64,000 bases of DNA, taken from the NCBI GenBank assembly GCA_001969505.1, contig LSSK01000025.1:35348-99347 (forward strand), given 5' to 3'. The stretch is from Zancudomyces culisetae. Taxonomy: Eukaryota; Kickxellomycota; Harpellomycetes; Harpellales; Legeriomycetaceae. The notes beneath the pieces are model-generated. The model was not told where the DNA came from, did not search any database, and saw nothing but the letters and a program-made list of their open reading frames with translations. Position 1 is the stretch's first letter; each line of letters opens with the position of its first letter. This document shows, piece after piece, positions 19,898 to 31,726 of this stretch. The position numbers and the translations under genes were made by a program.

Positions 19898-22647
19898 ATG
19901 AGTAACACTATTCTCCTACCGTGTGCTAGGAGTAGATCTAGACTTTTATTTAGCAGAACTATAAATAAAAATTTACATACTTCAATATACGCTCAATCCA
20001 AAAAAAATCGCACCGAAAGGAAAGGCTTCAAGAAAGTTGAATTGTACGAAGGGAAAAGGTCTAAAAATAAAGCGAACAATGAAATATAGTAAGTCATGAA
20101 TTTTGGTTACTTTATTCTTACTCATGTTTTGGGACCAGTTTTATAACTCTTTTGGGTAAACCAACGAGGAAAATTAGTTTAACTCACGGTTTTGCAGGTC
20201 ATTACAATATTTACTTGAATTAAAACACACTGTTAACGTATTAGCGAGTTTGACTATGAAGACGATATTGAAAAAGATATTGCGAGAGAAACAAAAGAAG
20301 ATATTATTAAAGTGGATGAGGACGGCTTCAATGATATAAAGACAGGCAATTCGTTTATAATGACCGAGGAGGAATACGCAAAAGGCCTTGAAAACGAGCC
20401 AGAGTATGCTGTTAGAGGTACTGATGAGGTAAAATTTGGCAAAAAGTATATAGGAATGGTAGAGCTACCAAAATATTTAATTGAAGCAGCTGATGAGTAT
20501 TTGGCGGGTAAGGGTTCATATTTTCCATAATTTATTCGACGTTTATCAGTATCTGTGTATTAAAAAATTATACAACTTACCTTAACCGAATTGGTAACAA
20601 AAAAAAATAGATAAAGATAAAAAGCTGTTAAGAACTGATACTCTGAGAATATTCGATTCACTAAGATCGTCAACACTATTGTTCTCGAAAAAAAGCAACA
20701 AAGTAGATGCTACCAGGCAGTATATTGATGAGAAAACATTTGAAATCAAGAATAAAGAAAACTTACAAAAGACGAAAATATTTTCATTGCTATCAAAGGA
20801 CGTACCCCTAAGACCTCATGTTTTAGAGTTTGGTGAGAGGGAATCTGCTGCATATTTAGCCAGTAGATTTCCAGCAACATATGGTGTAGTGTATAACGTA
20901 TTACACGAGCTAAAAAACCGGATTCCAGATTTTGTACCCAAGACAGTTTTGGATTTTGGCTGCGGGCCAGCGACCAGTCTGTGGTAACAACCCAATTCCT
21001 ATATATCTTTTGCGTATATATAAAACTTGATAAAATCCGACCATTTGACTGGTAAATTCTAGGTGTCTAAACGAGTTGTGGGGAGATAAGGTCGAAAAGT
21101 ATCATGGGGTAGATGTCTCGCAGCAAATGCTAATGTTGGCAGAATCACTAATACAATGTAACATATACGTTTTCTTATTATATATAATATTTACTGTTCA
21201 TGCATTCTTTATTTTGCGTGTATAACACTTGTTCGGACAAATTAATCTATGGGGAAAAATTGAATGTTTAAAAATAGCGGCGGGGCAGTCATTGGCTATA
21301 AAGAACACTTCGTTTGATCGCTACATCTCTCCAAAAAAGACGGGTTTTGATGGATATGACTTGGTGGTCAGTTCATTCACACTTTCCGAGTTGTTTAATG
21401 ATGGACTTCGCAAGAGCTATTTGGAGAATCTCTGGGAAAAAACAGGTGATGTGTTAGTATTGATAGATAGAGGCAGTCCTGAATGCGCAAAGCATATTTC
21501 AGACGTACGAAAGTATTTTATTTCGAGGATAAAATCAGATTCTGAATCAGAAAACAGCTTTCATTTCCTAGCACCAGTAAGTACACACGCAGAGGAATTG
21601 TTCTTGTATTTATAATAAAACACTTGCCTCTGGAAATAAATCACTAAAACTAAATGGAACTCTACTATTTTATTCTATTTTATACAGTGTCCACATGAAA
21701 AGGAGTGTCCGCTGGAAAAAACCAACGATTTATGGTGTCATTTTTCACAGAGAATACAGCGCCCTACAATGACAATGAAGTCAAAGCACTCAAAATCGAA
21801 TAGAGAGGATCTTAGATACTCGTATTTGATTATTAGAAGAGGAGCGAGACCAAAATCCAACACAATCCCTTACCAACAGAATGTTGTTTCTCCTGAGCTG
21901 GAAAATCACGAATCCGCCAATACTAATGATCTTAGCACCGAGGCGAATTTAGGTAATTTATCGATATTATCTTTTAAGCCATATCTATACACATTTGGCG
22001 TCTATATTACAATACCAGGATAATACATTCTTGAATTATTTCTTACAGTTCCGTTTACTTATACCTTCATTTCAAACATAAACACTTAGCAATCCAAGCA
22101 TTTGATTGGCCACGAGTCATCTTACCAGCGATAAAAAGGGGCAAACACATATTGGTAGATGTTTGTTCAACTTCAGGTATATGATCTCTCCTAAATTTCT
22201 ACTACTTTATCCCTCCTACATTTTGCATAAAATTTCTTTTGTATTAAAAGTCGAGGTATGAGACGTTTGTAGAAGGTAGCCATTGAAACTTATTATTTTC
22301 TTTTTTTTAAAAAAAAACACCACGAATTGTATTTTACAATAGGGAACATGGAAAGAAGGATATTTACAAAGTCGTTTTCAAAGCAGTCGTTTAGGGATGC
22401 TAGGAAAGTGAATTGGGGAGACTTGTTTCCTCATGCTTATAAATCAAGCATTACCAAGGTAGATATCGAAATGGAGAACGGAGATAATTCATCAGCACCT
22501 GGGGATGGAAATACTAACAAGCATACCAAAAACAAGGCTGTGGATCCTTCTCCACTTGGAGCGATTCCTGTAGCAGATACTGCTTCACTATCGGTGAGGC
22601 AACAACCCTCTAGATTCATGAAGCATTTGGAAAAGAAAAAAAAGTAG
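19898..22647 (+). CDS. Rsm22/METTL17-like mitoribosome small-subunit assembly methyltransferase-like protein
   Basis: Eight exons join in phase: 19898-20088, 20245-20507, 20611-20983, 21063-21157, 21278-21576, 21688-21952, 22090-22176 and 22343-22647, giving 625 residues. The N-terminus (MSNTILLPCARSRSRLLFSR) is presequence-like. ASRFPATYGVVYNVLHEL and TVLDFGCGPATSLW (SAM-fold motif I) lie mid-protein, then DLVVSSFTLSEL, VLVLIDRGSPE, the Cys motif CPHEKECPL...WCHFSQRIQR, SYLIIRRG, FDWPRVILPAIKRGKHILV, then SFRDARKVNWGDLFP. This order is diagnostic of the Rsm22 family, which helps mature the mitochondrial small ribosomal subunit. The cysteines (three in the CPH block plus VDVC) fit the reported iron-sulfur site of METTL17. 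The exon 4-5 junction is the least certain. The C-terminal tail is low complexity. Confidence 0.92.
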
Positions 22648-22662
22648 AATTGTCGATAGTTT

Positions 22663-25600
22663 TTATTGGAATTCGTACAAAATACACTTTAAATGGTCAC
22701 TAGTCATTCTTAATGGGTTCTGAGGTAGCCATAAAACCGTTCTCAGTGGCTCCCATAGACAGGGGTTCAGGTATTGGTAATGAGCAGCCTCGTCGTAGTT
22801 TGTGATAACCTTTCTCGAGCATGAGCGGCAGTGTTTATTTTTAGCTTTGCTTGTATTCATGTCTTTTTCAGATCTGCTTTTTATTTTGTTTGAATTTCGA
22901 TTTTGTTTAGACGTATGTGATCTTTTATTTATTTTTAGATCATTTGGAAATTCACTGTTCCTTACACCTTTATACCCATCTTGTTCATGAAGTCTATCAG
23001 AAATACCACTTGGGTACTCGTGAGCATCGCTGTTATAGTTTATATCGCTATTGGTGTCGCTGCAGATATTTTTGCCAAGGTTGCTAAATGGGTTTATATT
23101 GGAGGAAAAGTCAAAGTCTCGTATCAATATCTCACGGGCTAAGTCATCATCACTATTAGTGGATGAATCTGAACCCTCAGTATTATTTTCAAAGTTTATT
23201 TCACCAGTGTACTCTTCCATAATGTCGCCGAAACCTTGAGGAATATTAATACCTTCTTCAACCTCCTCAGGCAAACAATCGCAATTGAAAATATTTAGAC
23301 GTTTATTCCTGAGCCTGCGTCGATCAGCCGGTTTTTTACTGTTTTCCATGAGACCTAGTCCTCTCCCACCAATGCTTATTTGTGAATTAAAGTTGGTATT
23401 TTTTGCCCCAACTCTTTCTTTTATGTCCAATATGTCGCTTTTAACGTTCATAAATTGATACCCCTTCGCCTTTTGAGCTCCAACTTCATCTTTTCTTGTG
23501 AACTTTTGCAGAACAGCATAAATGTTATCTGTACTTTGGTAATAAGATCCAAAATCATTGGCGTTGTTGTTCTTGCTAAAACCTTTGCTGGTTATTTTAT
23601 ACCTCTCATCTATAGACATGGATTTCCATATATGTTTTTTTTCATGTTGGCTGTTTCCGTTTAAGCTTGGTCTGTAGATTGCACTACCAAATATTCTGCT
23701 ACAGGCCTTGATAATCCCTCTGTTCTCGCCAACATCCGAACACTGTGCTGCCTTTTCCAAATCATGTTTATACGAAGAAACAAACTTATTTTCTTCAGCA
23801 GTACTTTTTTCTGTATAAAGCTTTTGAAAATTTGAAATGCCATTTCTGTTTGTAATAACAAAGTTGTTTTTGGGTATGACATTTTTGTTAAAATCGGAAC
23901 TAGGGTTCTGGTTGCTGTCACAAATTTTAACCGAATTAGGATCTTCAATCGGAACTGGTAGCTCGAGATTGGATATGTCGCCGATTCTTTTCAAGTCTTG
24001 CACTTCATAATCAGACTTATGGCTTATTGTGAAATATTTTTTGAGGTTGTATCTGACATCATTAGAATCATTTGAATGATTATTATCATCATTTTCGTAG
24101 TTAGACGGGTACAAGTAGCTGTTATAGGTGATTTTGTCATCTAGGGGGAATCCTCGATCAAGTATTTTGGTGTTTTCACTTGTGTTGAGCTGTTCTTTTC
24201 CTGCATCAGTATTAAAGGTGCTTTTAGGAACCGATGGCGCCTTGCTGTTGCTTTTAAACATGTCTACTTTGAATCCAGATAGGATTGGCGATATTTTTGT
24301 CAATTTTTGAGAGTTTTGATGAAAATCACAAATATATTGCGAATTATCGCAGGCGCTGCATGTAACTGCAACAATCTCGTTTATAATATCACAAGCTTCT
24401 GCTTTGCTTTTAGGGAATGGCACATCATTTCTCAAATCGACACTACATACGCTTAATGGTCTCCTCTTGTTTGCGCGTTTTTTAAGAAGACATCTTTTGG
24501 GGTTGTAGTTACTATATTTCTTTTTTTGTTCTGGTAAGCAATCTTCTGACTTTGTAAAACCTGTTCTTCTATTAATCCGACATTTATCACTCGAACAGGC
24601 GTTGTTCATGACTAGCAAAGAATTTTCATCGTGGAGTAGCATTTTTCTTGTTCTATGGAATATGTTTTGTAGATATTTACCCATAATATTAGAATTTCCG
24701 GATATCCTGCGACAAGTGCATTGTTCAAAGGTGGAGTTTTTATGAGCAAGCTGTTTAGTTGGGTTCTCAGATACTAAGTTAAGTTTTGAAGTTGTGGTTT
24801 TGTTTCTAGAAAAAAGCTTGCTGTGTTCTTTTCTGCTCAATAGAGTCTTACTGCTCACAAAGTTCATTAAAGTCTTTGATCGGTGTTTAATTTTTTTGTC
24901 CAGGATTCTATTTTCCAGCGCCTTTCTTGCTATACCTGTCTCGTTTCCTCGTATCACTTCTAGAGGCAGCAATTTAATGCGAGGAATCCAATGCCTATCC
25001 AGATGTTTCATGAACACAATGATAATTACTAAAAGGGGTAAAGCCAAGCCAGCCTGTACAAATGAACGTTTGAATATCATCATCATTGAAAAAACGACAA
25101 CAGCTGTAATCATTCCGACGGAAGCAAAATGAAGTATATGGATCCATAATCTTCCACCAGCCAATGAATCCCCGTGTGCAGAGATACCATTTCGTAGATC
25201 CGAGCTCATGTCTACAGAGCCACTTGACTCCACATATGCATAAGCAAATTGTTGCTTATACACAAGCAGACCTATTCCAAAGTAGAACACTGCAGCAATT
25301 ACAACTATTGGTGAAATAAGAGCATATGTGAATGTTATCACCATAATTAGACAGTGAGGAGGAAGAAAATAAAAGGCTGGAAAGGACCATGGTTGTTTAA
25401 ATTTGTGAACCTTTCGTGGGGTAAGGTTATGCTTCTGACTGTCAGAAATCAGCGATATAATCAGTGGAATGCCCACTTGAGCAAGCTCGAGGGCGTGGGA
25501 AACAGTTGCAAATATTACATAATTGGCAAAAAACGCGTTGCCACTGGTTGCAATTACTCGCGAGAGATTTTCCAACAGTGACAGCGGATTGCCAACCCAA

Positions 25601-28245
25601 GATATAAACGAGTTGTACACGGGCGGGCCTACGCAAAAAAATATAAAGACGTTTAGGTACAGCATGACAAAATGCCATACTATCACTGAATCATTTTGGA
25701 GTGCTTTGCTATAGGGTGCTTCAACAATTGTCAACAGCTTTAGTAGGTATGGAACCACAACCAGGGATGCCGATGCTAGTATAGCGGGCAGGTTATTGAT
25801 TATCAATTTTTCTATCCAAGGGCTTGATATAAGCGCATTTTTAAAGTTTTGATCTGATTCTAGGATTTTTGCAAGCGATGCTAGCTCCATAAGAAAGCCC
25901 ATAGGAACAAGCCATATTACTATTATAAATCCTACAAAAGTGCTAACGAGGAGATTTCTGAGTTTTCTTTTTTGGTTGGTTATCAGAAAGCCCGACCATA
26001 GGACATCATTAGGTTTTGGGGCTTCTTCCGATGTTAATTCTTTAATTCCAGAGGATACGAGCACTTGTGTTGCTATTTGGGCCGCAGTGGAGCTCTTAAA
26101 TGTCACGAAAGCACTATCTGTAGAGTTTAACCAGCTTTTATCAATTTTTTTTTTCGCTACTAGCCTACAAAAAAGAACATTATATATCCATCTGCTTTTC
26201 TGAACCTTGCCATTATAACTCTCGGTAGCGTGCATCAAGTTTGTTTCACTGGCATCTCTACTCTGTACTCTTTCCTTTAATGCTTCGATCCGCAATTCTT
26301 TGATCTCGTTATCACATCTTTTTAGTTTTTCTCGAATATTTTTGATATCATCCCAATGTTTCAAGCTGTTATTCCTGAGGTTTCCTCCATAGTACTCAAA
26401 AAAGTAAAATAGTATATACAGTTCGTCATTTTCTGAGTCATTAGCCTGTAATTCTCCTTTGTTTCCAAAGATTTCTTTATCGAGTTCCTGTTTTCGGATA
26501 TCCTTCCCAATTATCCTTCGGATCCTTTCTTTAATTGCTATCCTGTGTTTTTGTTCATCCTCATTGAAACTATTCGGTTCTTCACCACATAAAATAGGGT
26601 CCTGGTATAGTCCAACTTCCTCTACTGCGCCCTTAAAATCTTTTTTAAGCTCAGTGAAATAATAGTACATGTTTTCCATCAAAACCAGCAGTGCGTCCCA
26701 CACCAGGTAGGGATACTTTTTCAGCACCGCTTTTACGCCAGGTCTTCCAGCAGTTGTTCCTTCATTTGCTAAAAACCAACCCAGTAATATTAATGATTGT
26801 TTAAGCCTCTCTGTTTCCGGAAGCTGATCGACTAGCTTTTTTTTATCGTTTCTTGTTTGATTGCGGAGTTCATTATCAAAATTATTGCTTACAAAATAAC
26901 TGTTTGGTTCATCAATATTATTAAATCCACAAGTCTCATCTGCTATATATAGCTCTTCCTGTGCTTTGCGGTAGTCTTTAGATGCGGCAATTGTGGCGTT
27001 TTCGTGGTTTTTTGGCTCTTGGATGGGTAGACTTATATGCGACACACAGTTGTTTTCTTTTCCATCCGCACCATCAGCGTTTTTAGCACATACTTCGTTT
27101 TTTTCATCACACACAGCTTTAAATATGAATCCCAACCGAACAAGTATCAGAAGCTGCTTAGCCAATTTGAGGTACAGTGTTTCTAGCTTTTCAACAACAT
27201 TTTTCCGCTCTTTGACTAGCTTTTGTAGTCTTTCGTAATTTCGATTCACAGTAATACTTTCTACTTTTCCTAATCCTAAACTCTCAATGTAATTAAACAA
27301 CTTTGTTTCGTTTCTATAACAGTTGGGTATTTTTTTAAGAAGTACTGTTCTACCATAGACATTGAACCGATTGATTTGAAAATCCTTGTTGAATGCTTGC
27401 TCGATTTCCCTTGCCCCTACACTCATTTTTGCAAACTCTATTTTCTCTATTTTTTCTGGTGCATTGGGGGTTTCAAAGGTTTCCAAGAAATCTCCATATT
27501 CCTGTTTTTGAGGTAGTAGGGAAATGACGGGTTCCTTTGCAAATAGCTTGTCATCATCTTTACTACGCATTACAGTTAACACATTATTATTGTCATTATT
27601 GATATTGTTGTTTGGATCGTCTTTTTCCCTCTCCATATTTATTATCAGACTATTTTTGGAGCTACTCTGTTCGTCTATGTGTTCTATCCGATCCTCATTT
27701 AATACACATAGATTACCCCCAAGCTCCGCACGCAACTTTACATAATCCATTGTAGCTGTTAGCAGTCCCCTCATTGCAAACAATACAAACACATACAGCA
27801 TAAACGTATGCATGTAGAACCAGGCCGATTCTGCCTCTATATTGTCTAAAGAGATGTTGTGAATTTCCCCTTTAAACCCCTTTTTGCCTCCTATTAGATT
27901 AATCGGTACTAAAAATATCGAAAAAAAGGTCCCCAAGAGTGCTAATTTCAGCACTAATCTTAAAAATTTTAAATACATCACTGCATCAAGTCCGACGTTA
28001 TTTATATAAAACTCCTCTGTAAACCTGAATGCATTTGGTATCCACCCGATTATTCGATCCGACAGTCTTGGTGTAGGATTTCTCGCTAGATACACTCTTG
28101 GCGAATATAGATGCCTCAAGCTCTTCCTTCTCCTAAAAACTTCATACAGGCCTACACACGCTACTACCATCCCACCCGTGATAGAGAACTGTATTAGCAC
28201 GCCGCTAATATCTCTTGAATATTCGCGCTTTTCAATTGTTGCCAT
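22663..28245 (-). CDS. CSC1/OSCA/TMEM63-family channel with very long tail (Phm7-like)
   Basis: Starts at ATG 28245, the first ATG of the frame; 1860 residues, no intron. The N-terminal block is the family late-exocytosis region: a helix (LIQFSITGGMVVACVGLYEV), YSPRVYLA, then IGWIPNAFRFTEEFYIN and VGLDAVMYLKFLR. A large cytosolic loop follows with FNVYGRTVLLKKIPN, then SAFVTFKSSTAAQIATQV and PNDVLWSGF before the multi-helix pore domain (about residues 760-1095). These are mechanosensitive or osmosensitive cation channels. Unusual: a hydrophilic Asn/Ser/Lys-rich stretch of about 730 residues separates the pore from a terminal block CLWEPLRTVLWLPQNPL that matches the Phm7 C-terminal tail. The usual family length is about 800-1000. 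The stop is only 15 bp from the convergent RSM22-like stop, so the 3' UTRs overlap. Confidence 0.92.
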   Translation of the reverse strand: MATIEKREYSRDISGVLIQFSITGGMVVACVGLYEVFRRRKSLRHLYSPRVYLARNPTPRLSDRIIGWIPNAFRFTEEFYINNVGLDAVMYLKFLRLVLKLALLGTFFSIFLVPINLIGGKKGFKGEIHNISLDNIEAESAWFYMHTFMLYVFVLFAMRGLLTATMDYVKLRAELGGNLCVLNEDRIEHIDEQSSSKNSLIINMEREKDDPNNNINNDNNNVLTVMRSKDDDKLFAKEPVISLLPQKQEYGDFLETFETPNAPEKIEKIEFAKMSVGAREIEQAFNKDFQINRFNVYGRTVLLKKIPNCYRNETKLFNYIESLGLGKVESITVNRNYERLQKLVKERKNVVEKLETLYLKLAKQLLILVRLGFIFKAVCDEKNEVCAKNADGADGKENNCVSHISLPIQEPKNHENATIAASKDYRKAQEELYIADETCGFNNIDEPNSYFVSNNFDNELRNQTRNDKKKLVDQLPETERLKQSLILLGWFLANEGTTAGRPGVKAVLKKYPYLVWDALLVLMENMYYYFTELKKDFKGAVEEVGLYQDPILCGEEPNSFNEDEQKHRIAIKERIRRIIGKDIRKQELDKEIFGNKGELQANDSENDELYILFYFFEYYGGNLRNNSLKHWDDIKNIREKLKRCDNEIKELRIEALKERVQSRDASETNLMHATESYNGKVQKSRWIYNVLFCRLVAKKKIDKSWLNSTDSAFVTFKSSTAAQIATQVLVSSGIKELTSEEAPKPNDVLWSGFLITNQKRKLRNLLVSTFVGFIIVIWLVPMGFLMELASLAKILESDQNFKNALISSPWIEKLIINNLPAILASASLVVVPYLLKLLTIVEAPYSKALQNDSVIVWHFVMLYLNVFIFFCVGPPVYNSFISWVGNPLSLLENLSRVIATSGNAFFANYVIFATVSHALELAQVGIPLIISLISDSQKHNLTPRKVHKFKQPWSFPAFYFLPPHCLIMVITFTYALISPIVVIAAVFYFGIGLLVYKQQFAYAYVESSGSVDMSSDLRNGISAHGDSLAGGRLWIHILHFASVGMITAVVVFSMMMIFKRSFVQAGLALPLLVIIIVFMKHLDRHWIPRIKLLPLEVIRGNETGIARKALENRILDKKIKHRSKTLMNFVSSKTLLSRKEHSKLFSRNKTTTSKLNLVSENPTKQLAHKNSTFEQCTCRRISGNSNIMGKYLQNIFHRTRKMLLHDENSLLVMNNACSSDKCRINRRTGFTKSEDCLPEQKKKYSNYNPKRCLLKKRANKRRPLSVCSVDLRNDVPFPKSKAEACDIINEIVAVTCSACDNSQYICDFHQNSQKLTKISPILSGFKVDMFKSNSKAPSVPKSTFNTDAGKEQLNTSENTKILDRGFPLDDKITYNSYLYPSNYENDDNNHSNDSNDVRYNLKKYFTISHKSDYEVQDLKRIGDISNLELPVPIEDPNSVKICDSNQNPSSDFNKNVIPKNNFVITNRNGISNFQKLYTEKSTAEENKFVSSYKHDLEKAAQCSDVGENRGIIKACSRIFGSAIYRPSLNGNSQHEKKHIWKSMSIDERYKITSKGFSKNNNANDFGSYYQSTDNIYAVLQKFTRKDEVGAQKAKGYQFMNVKSDILDIKERVGAKNTNFNSQISIGGRGLGLMENSKKPADRRRLRNKRLNIFNCDCLPEEVEEGINIPQGFGDIMEEYTGEINFENNTEGSDSSTNSDDDLAREILIRDFDFSSNINPFSNLGKNICSDTNSDINYNSDAHEYPSGISDRLHEQDGYKGVRNSEFPNDLKINKRSHTSKQNRNSNKIKSRSEKDMNTSKAKNKHCRSCSRKVITNYDEAAHYQYLNPCLWEPLRTVLWLPQNPLRMTSDHLKCILYEFQ

Positions 28246-29316
28246 TGCTTCTAGACTAAATTGGGCAGTTTTAACCAACTAACACAAGCAAATCTGCCCA
28301 GCAACTTTGCTTTTTATTTGTTTTTTTTTCTCCCCTGTGCTTCCTGCTTTGCTAACTTTTACTTTTATTTATACTTACTATAAATACAACATTGATTTAC
28401 AGGTTCAGTCCTATTATTTTTGGTGTAGTATATGTGCTCTAGTATTTAATATTCCCTTCAAAGTATGATGTTGTAATTTAGTTATTTAATAGTCATAATG
28501 TTTCTGGAACACGTATACTTTGTTTTCGCCTCCCTATCTATTTCTTTTTCAAAATTGAGGATACTACCAGTGTTTTCGCTGTTCACCTACTATTTTTTTA
28601 AAAAATAAAAAACTACTTTGAAGGTAATATAAAAGCCTTGTTAACGTATATCTTTCCAATGTTTTGGTACTTTCTATGTCCCCGCTCAAGAATAAGTTTT
28701 GATTAAAGTGTTTATATTTCTATTTTGCTAAAGGGTTCGTGTAAATATACCCTAGTATTAAATATTTTTTCTCAAATTGTTGAGCCTAAATTATTACAAC
28801 TTAAAACTGGTGCCTTTTTTAACCGCACAATTACTACCAAATGTATATTTAAGCTTTTCTTATTGTTTTATATCCACCCTATCTTGAGAATAAACACATT
28901 TCGAGGATTTTTTTATACGAATAAGCGTATATTCTTTAATATTTTTCTATTTGGAATATGGTAAACAAAAAGGTTGAACCCATTGTTGGGAAAGCTAGAG
29001 GTAATAATGCTAACTTCAATCCCAATTAAACTTACAGTTATAGCAAGCTTATTGTTCATGTGTTTGCCAATTCAAAAAAACTGCTTTTGCAAAATCACTT
29101 TAAAACGTTGTTGAGCTCAAGTCATTTACGATTTTTTTTCCCGTTGTACTAAAGCGCAATAATGGGTCTTTGGGCTTATTTCCCCCTTTTTTTGCTTGAT
29201 CCGAAACATTGCACAAAGCTGAAATATCATTAGTATATAAAATGAGTAATAAGAGTATAGTGCTCAAATCTAAAACAATTAAATAACACATATTCAAATG
29301 TCTGCCCATTCGCCTA
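28246..29316. other. Intergenic, divergent promoter side of CSC1
   Basis: AT-rich, with runs of T. A short exon-like segment at 28957-28998 (MVNKKVEPIVGKARG then GTAATA) is followed by an acceptor at 29038, but the continuation soon stops and shows no family. A 69-codon minus frame at 29100-29309 is hydrophobic and not supported. Nothing firm. Confidence 0.4.
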
Positions 29317-31503
29317 ATGTTCTATTATTTTCCAATAAACATCAAAGAAACGCAGGTACGTCAGTAACCTTATCCATTCTCGCCTTTCTGCTTTTTACCC
29401 TTATTAAAGTTGCACCCACAACAACCCTCGCCTATCCTTTGTTTTATTATTTTCTCTTGCTATTGTGACTAATGGAATTCGATTGAAACGAGGTTCTCAA
29501 ATCACCTCGGGAACTGATATTGAAGCGAGTATTACCAGAAGACGCCGTGAGTACACCACCTAATTTATTCTCCATAACGGGAAAAAAAAAGTAAATGTGT
29601 ACCTTTTCACGCTTACAGCTATTCCTTTAAATACACACTCTTGAAACATATCGTTTTTATTGGCCCTTTCTATGATTTTTTTTTTGGTTTTTATATTTTT
29701 CTCCCAATAACAAAAAATCTTGAAATAGAGCATTTATTTTTCTTAGGTTGTAAGGAGTTTAATTAATTCTATTCCACAAGTAAAGAATTCACTTGAGATT
29801 AGTAATATGCTTTTTCAGGGACTAAAGGTGTATGAGTAAGCTAAACTTTGTTCATCTGCAATCTCGTTTGCTTTCTTTTTTTGGGGGGGAGAGGGGAGAG
29901 AGGAGAGGGAAGAGGGGGTTATTTTGCCTTGCCTCATTACCTCCCAGCTAAAACAATTAATAATTCATAAATGTATCTTCAGGCTTTTCGGTTTCTAACA
30001 GGTTCAATAACAGACGCATTTAAATCAATATGCGCGATACTAAAATCATTCGCCCAAGGTATATAGAATGGTTTTAAACTAGAATCAATAGCTTTTTCCA
30101 TTACCTCCGCTTTTTTTATAGCAATATACAGCCATTAATTTTTATTTTTTTTTAATAAACTACGACCAAAAGATGTTTTAGAATATTGGTATTTATGAAA
30201 GAATAATAAAATTGTAGACCACTTAGAGCATAGTAAGTCCTGCCCAAAGGTTCCACTCCAAGCTGGGTAATATTTTGTATCAGATCCTCGACTTGGCAGG
30301 CGCTTTTTTTTTTCTTCAAAGTATTCCACAGAGAATGCTGGTGAAACTTCTAATGAATCTCGTGGTCAATATTTCAATATATTCAGAGATGTTCATCTGT
30401 AAAGCGCTTGTGCATATATTCATAAAAAAAAAAGGTGTGAAAAAGTTAGGTGAGCACAGAACATTACGCCTGACTATTTTGTTTTCTATTGAGCTTAGGA
30501 TAATGTGAGTCCCTTCACGTATCATTCAAGTATCAACTCTGTTTACTTGGGGTGATCATGCTTATATATCAAACCTCTCATTATTTTTGGATAAAATGTA
30601 TTTGGGAAAGAAACGTTCAAGCTATACACCCGGGTATATACAGTATGAGCTCACGATAGGTCTGTGTATGTCTATGTGTAGGTACGCGTGTAATGTGCGT
30701 GTTCCTATACTATTTATTCTTTTTTTCTTTTCGACTGCTTACTCTGAAGCCTGCTTGTACTCTTACTACCCAACATTTGGGTATATGGTAGATGTACCAA
30801 AAATTATCTAATTTAAAAAAAATATTCAAGTGAAAAGGTAGGTAGAAGCACAATCCAAAAACTCAGCCATGTTTGAACAGTTTTCTGGTAGATGTTTATA
30901 ACGATGGTGATATATATGTGCTATACCCAGGTAATGTCTTATGACCAAAATAGTAATTATGTTAATTTCAAGGTCAACCAAGCCATTTCAAACCAACTTT
31001 CACAAACCCGATAACACTTAAAATCATTATCTTACAATCAGTTCTTGATTGTGTTTAACTGATTGTTTTGTTTTCTCTGTCGCATATATATAGCTAGATT
31101 TGAAAAAAAAGGTCCAAGGCGAACAAATAAATCCGTTGAGCTATAAAGTCAAGGAGAAGTCGATTATCAACACGTTTTTGCAAGAAATAAACAAAGTATA
31201 TTCGGCTTTGGATTTGATGAACGTGTTTATATGTGTTTATTTTTTGAATGCGCCAGAGAAAAATATTGAGTAAATTAAGACCATGGTATATTGTGTGTCA
31301 TCGTACTTTGATCCCAACCTCTACTGAGCCTATGTTTTTCAGATTAAGCATGAGTATGGTTGATGCAAATAAATATTCTAGGTTAGAAAGGCAGAAATAT
31401 AGCCTAGATATCCATTTTTGTAGAATTGGTGGTCCAAGTCGGTTATACTATTAACAAAAAACGTGTTGAGTATCTACCACAGACTCCGCCCCTGTCTTTA
31501 AGT
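29317..31503 (+). pseudogene. RRN3-like (Pol I initiation factor) relic with broken exons
   Basis: Short segments in the order expected for RRN3/TIF-IA lie on the plus strand: 29317-29355, 29493-29546 (VLKSPRELILKRVLPEDA), 29747-29827 (ending SNMLFQGLK), 29983-30058 (AFRFLTGSITDAFKSICAIL), about 30332-30433 (MLVKLLMNLVVNISIYSEMF), about 30545-30690 in two frames (YFWIKCIWERNVQAIHPG then IGLCMSMCR), 31094-31269 (INPLSYKVKEKSIINTFLQE) and 31343 onward (SLDIHF, then in another frame LLTKNVLSIYHRLR). The NPL-x(7)-II-x-x-F pattern and the closing KR-x-IY-like block recall RRN3. Junction phases fail at the 30058/30332 boundary and frames shift near 30645 and 31440. The conserved middle is mostly missing. 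I read it as a decaying duplicate; a very divergent intact gene is the alternative. Confidence 0.42.
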
Positions 31504-31726
31504 GATCGAACCCTCTATATCCGGTCTTTAGCATATTTTTCTTGTCAAAAATTTTCCCAATTACAAAATCGGCTTGAAATGTAAAATATCAAAAAAAAAG
31601 CATCAAAGTACTGAAAAGGTTCTCGCTTTTTTTTTTCAAACTGTTTCCACAAGATTATTTACTTTAGATTTTAGAGAAGTCTATTGAAATTTGAACATTG
31701 TAAAAAAGAGGAGGATCCGAAAAATA

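Noticed and set aside
29100-29309. 69-residue minus-strand ORF with a hydrophobic stretch
   Set aside because: No family; overlaps the first segment of the RRN3-like relic region on the other strand and is AT-driven.
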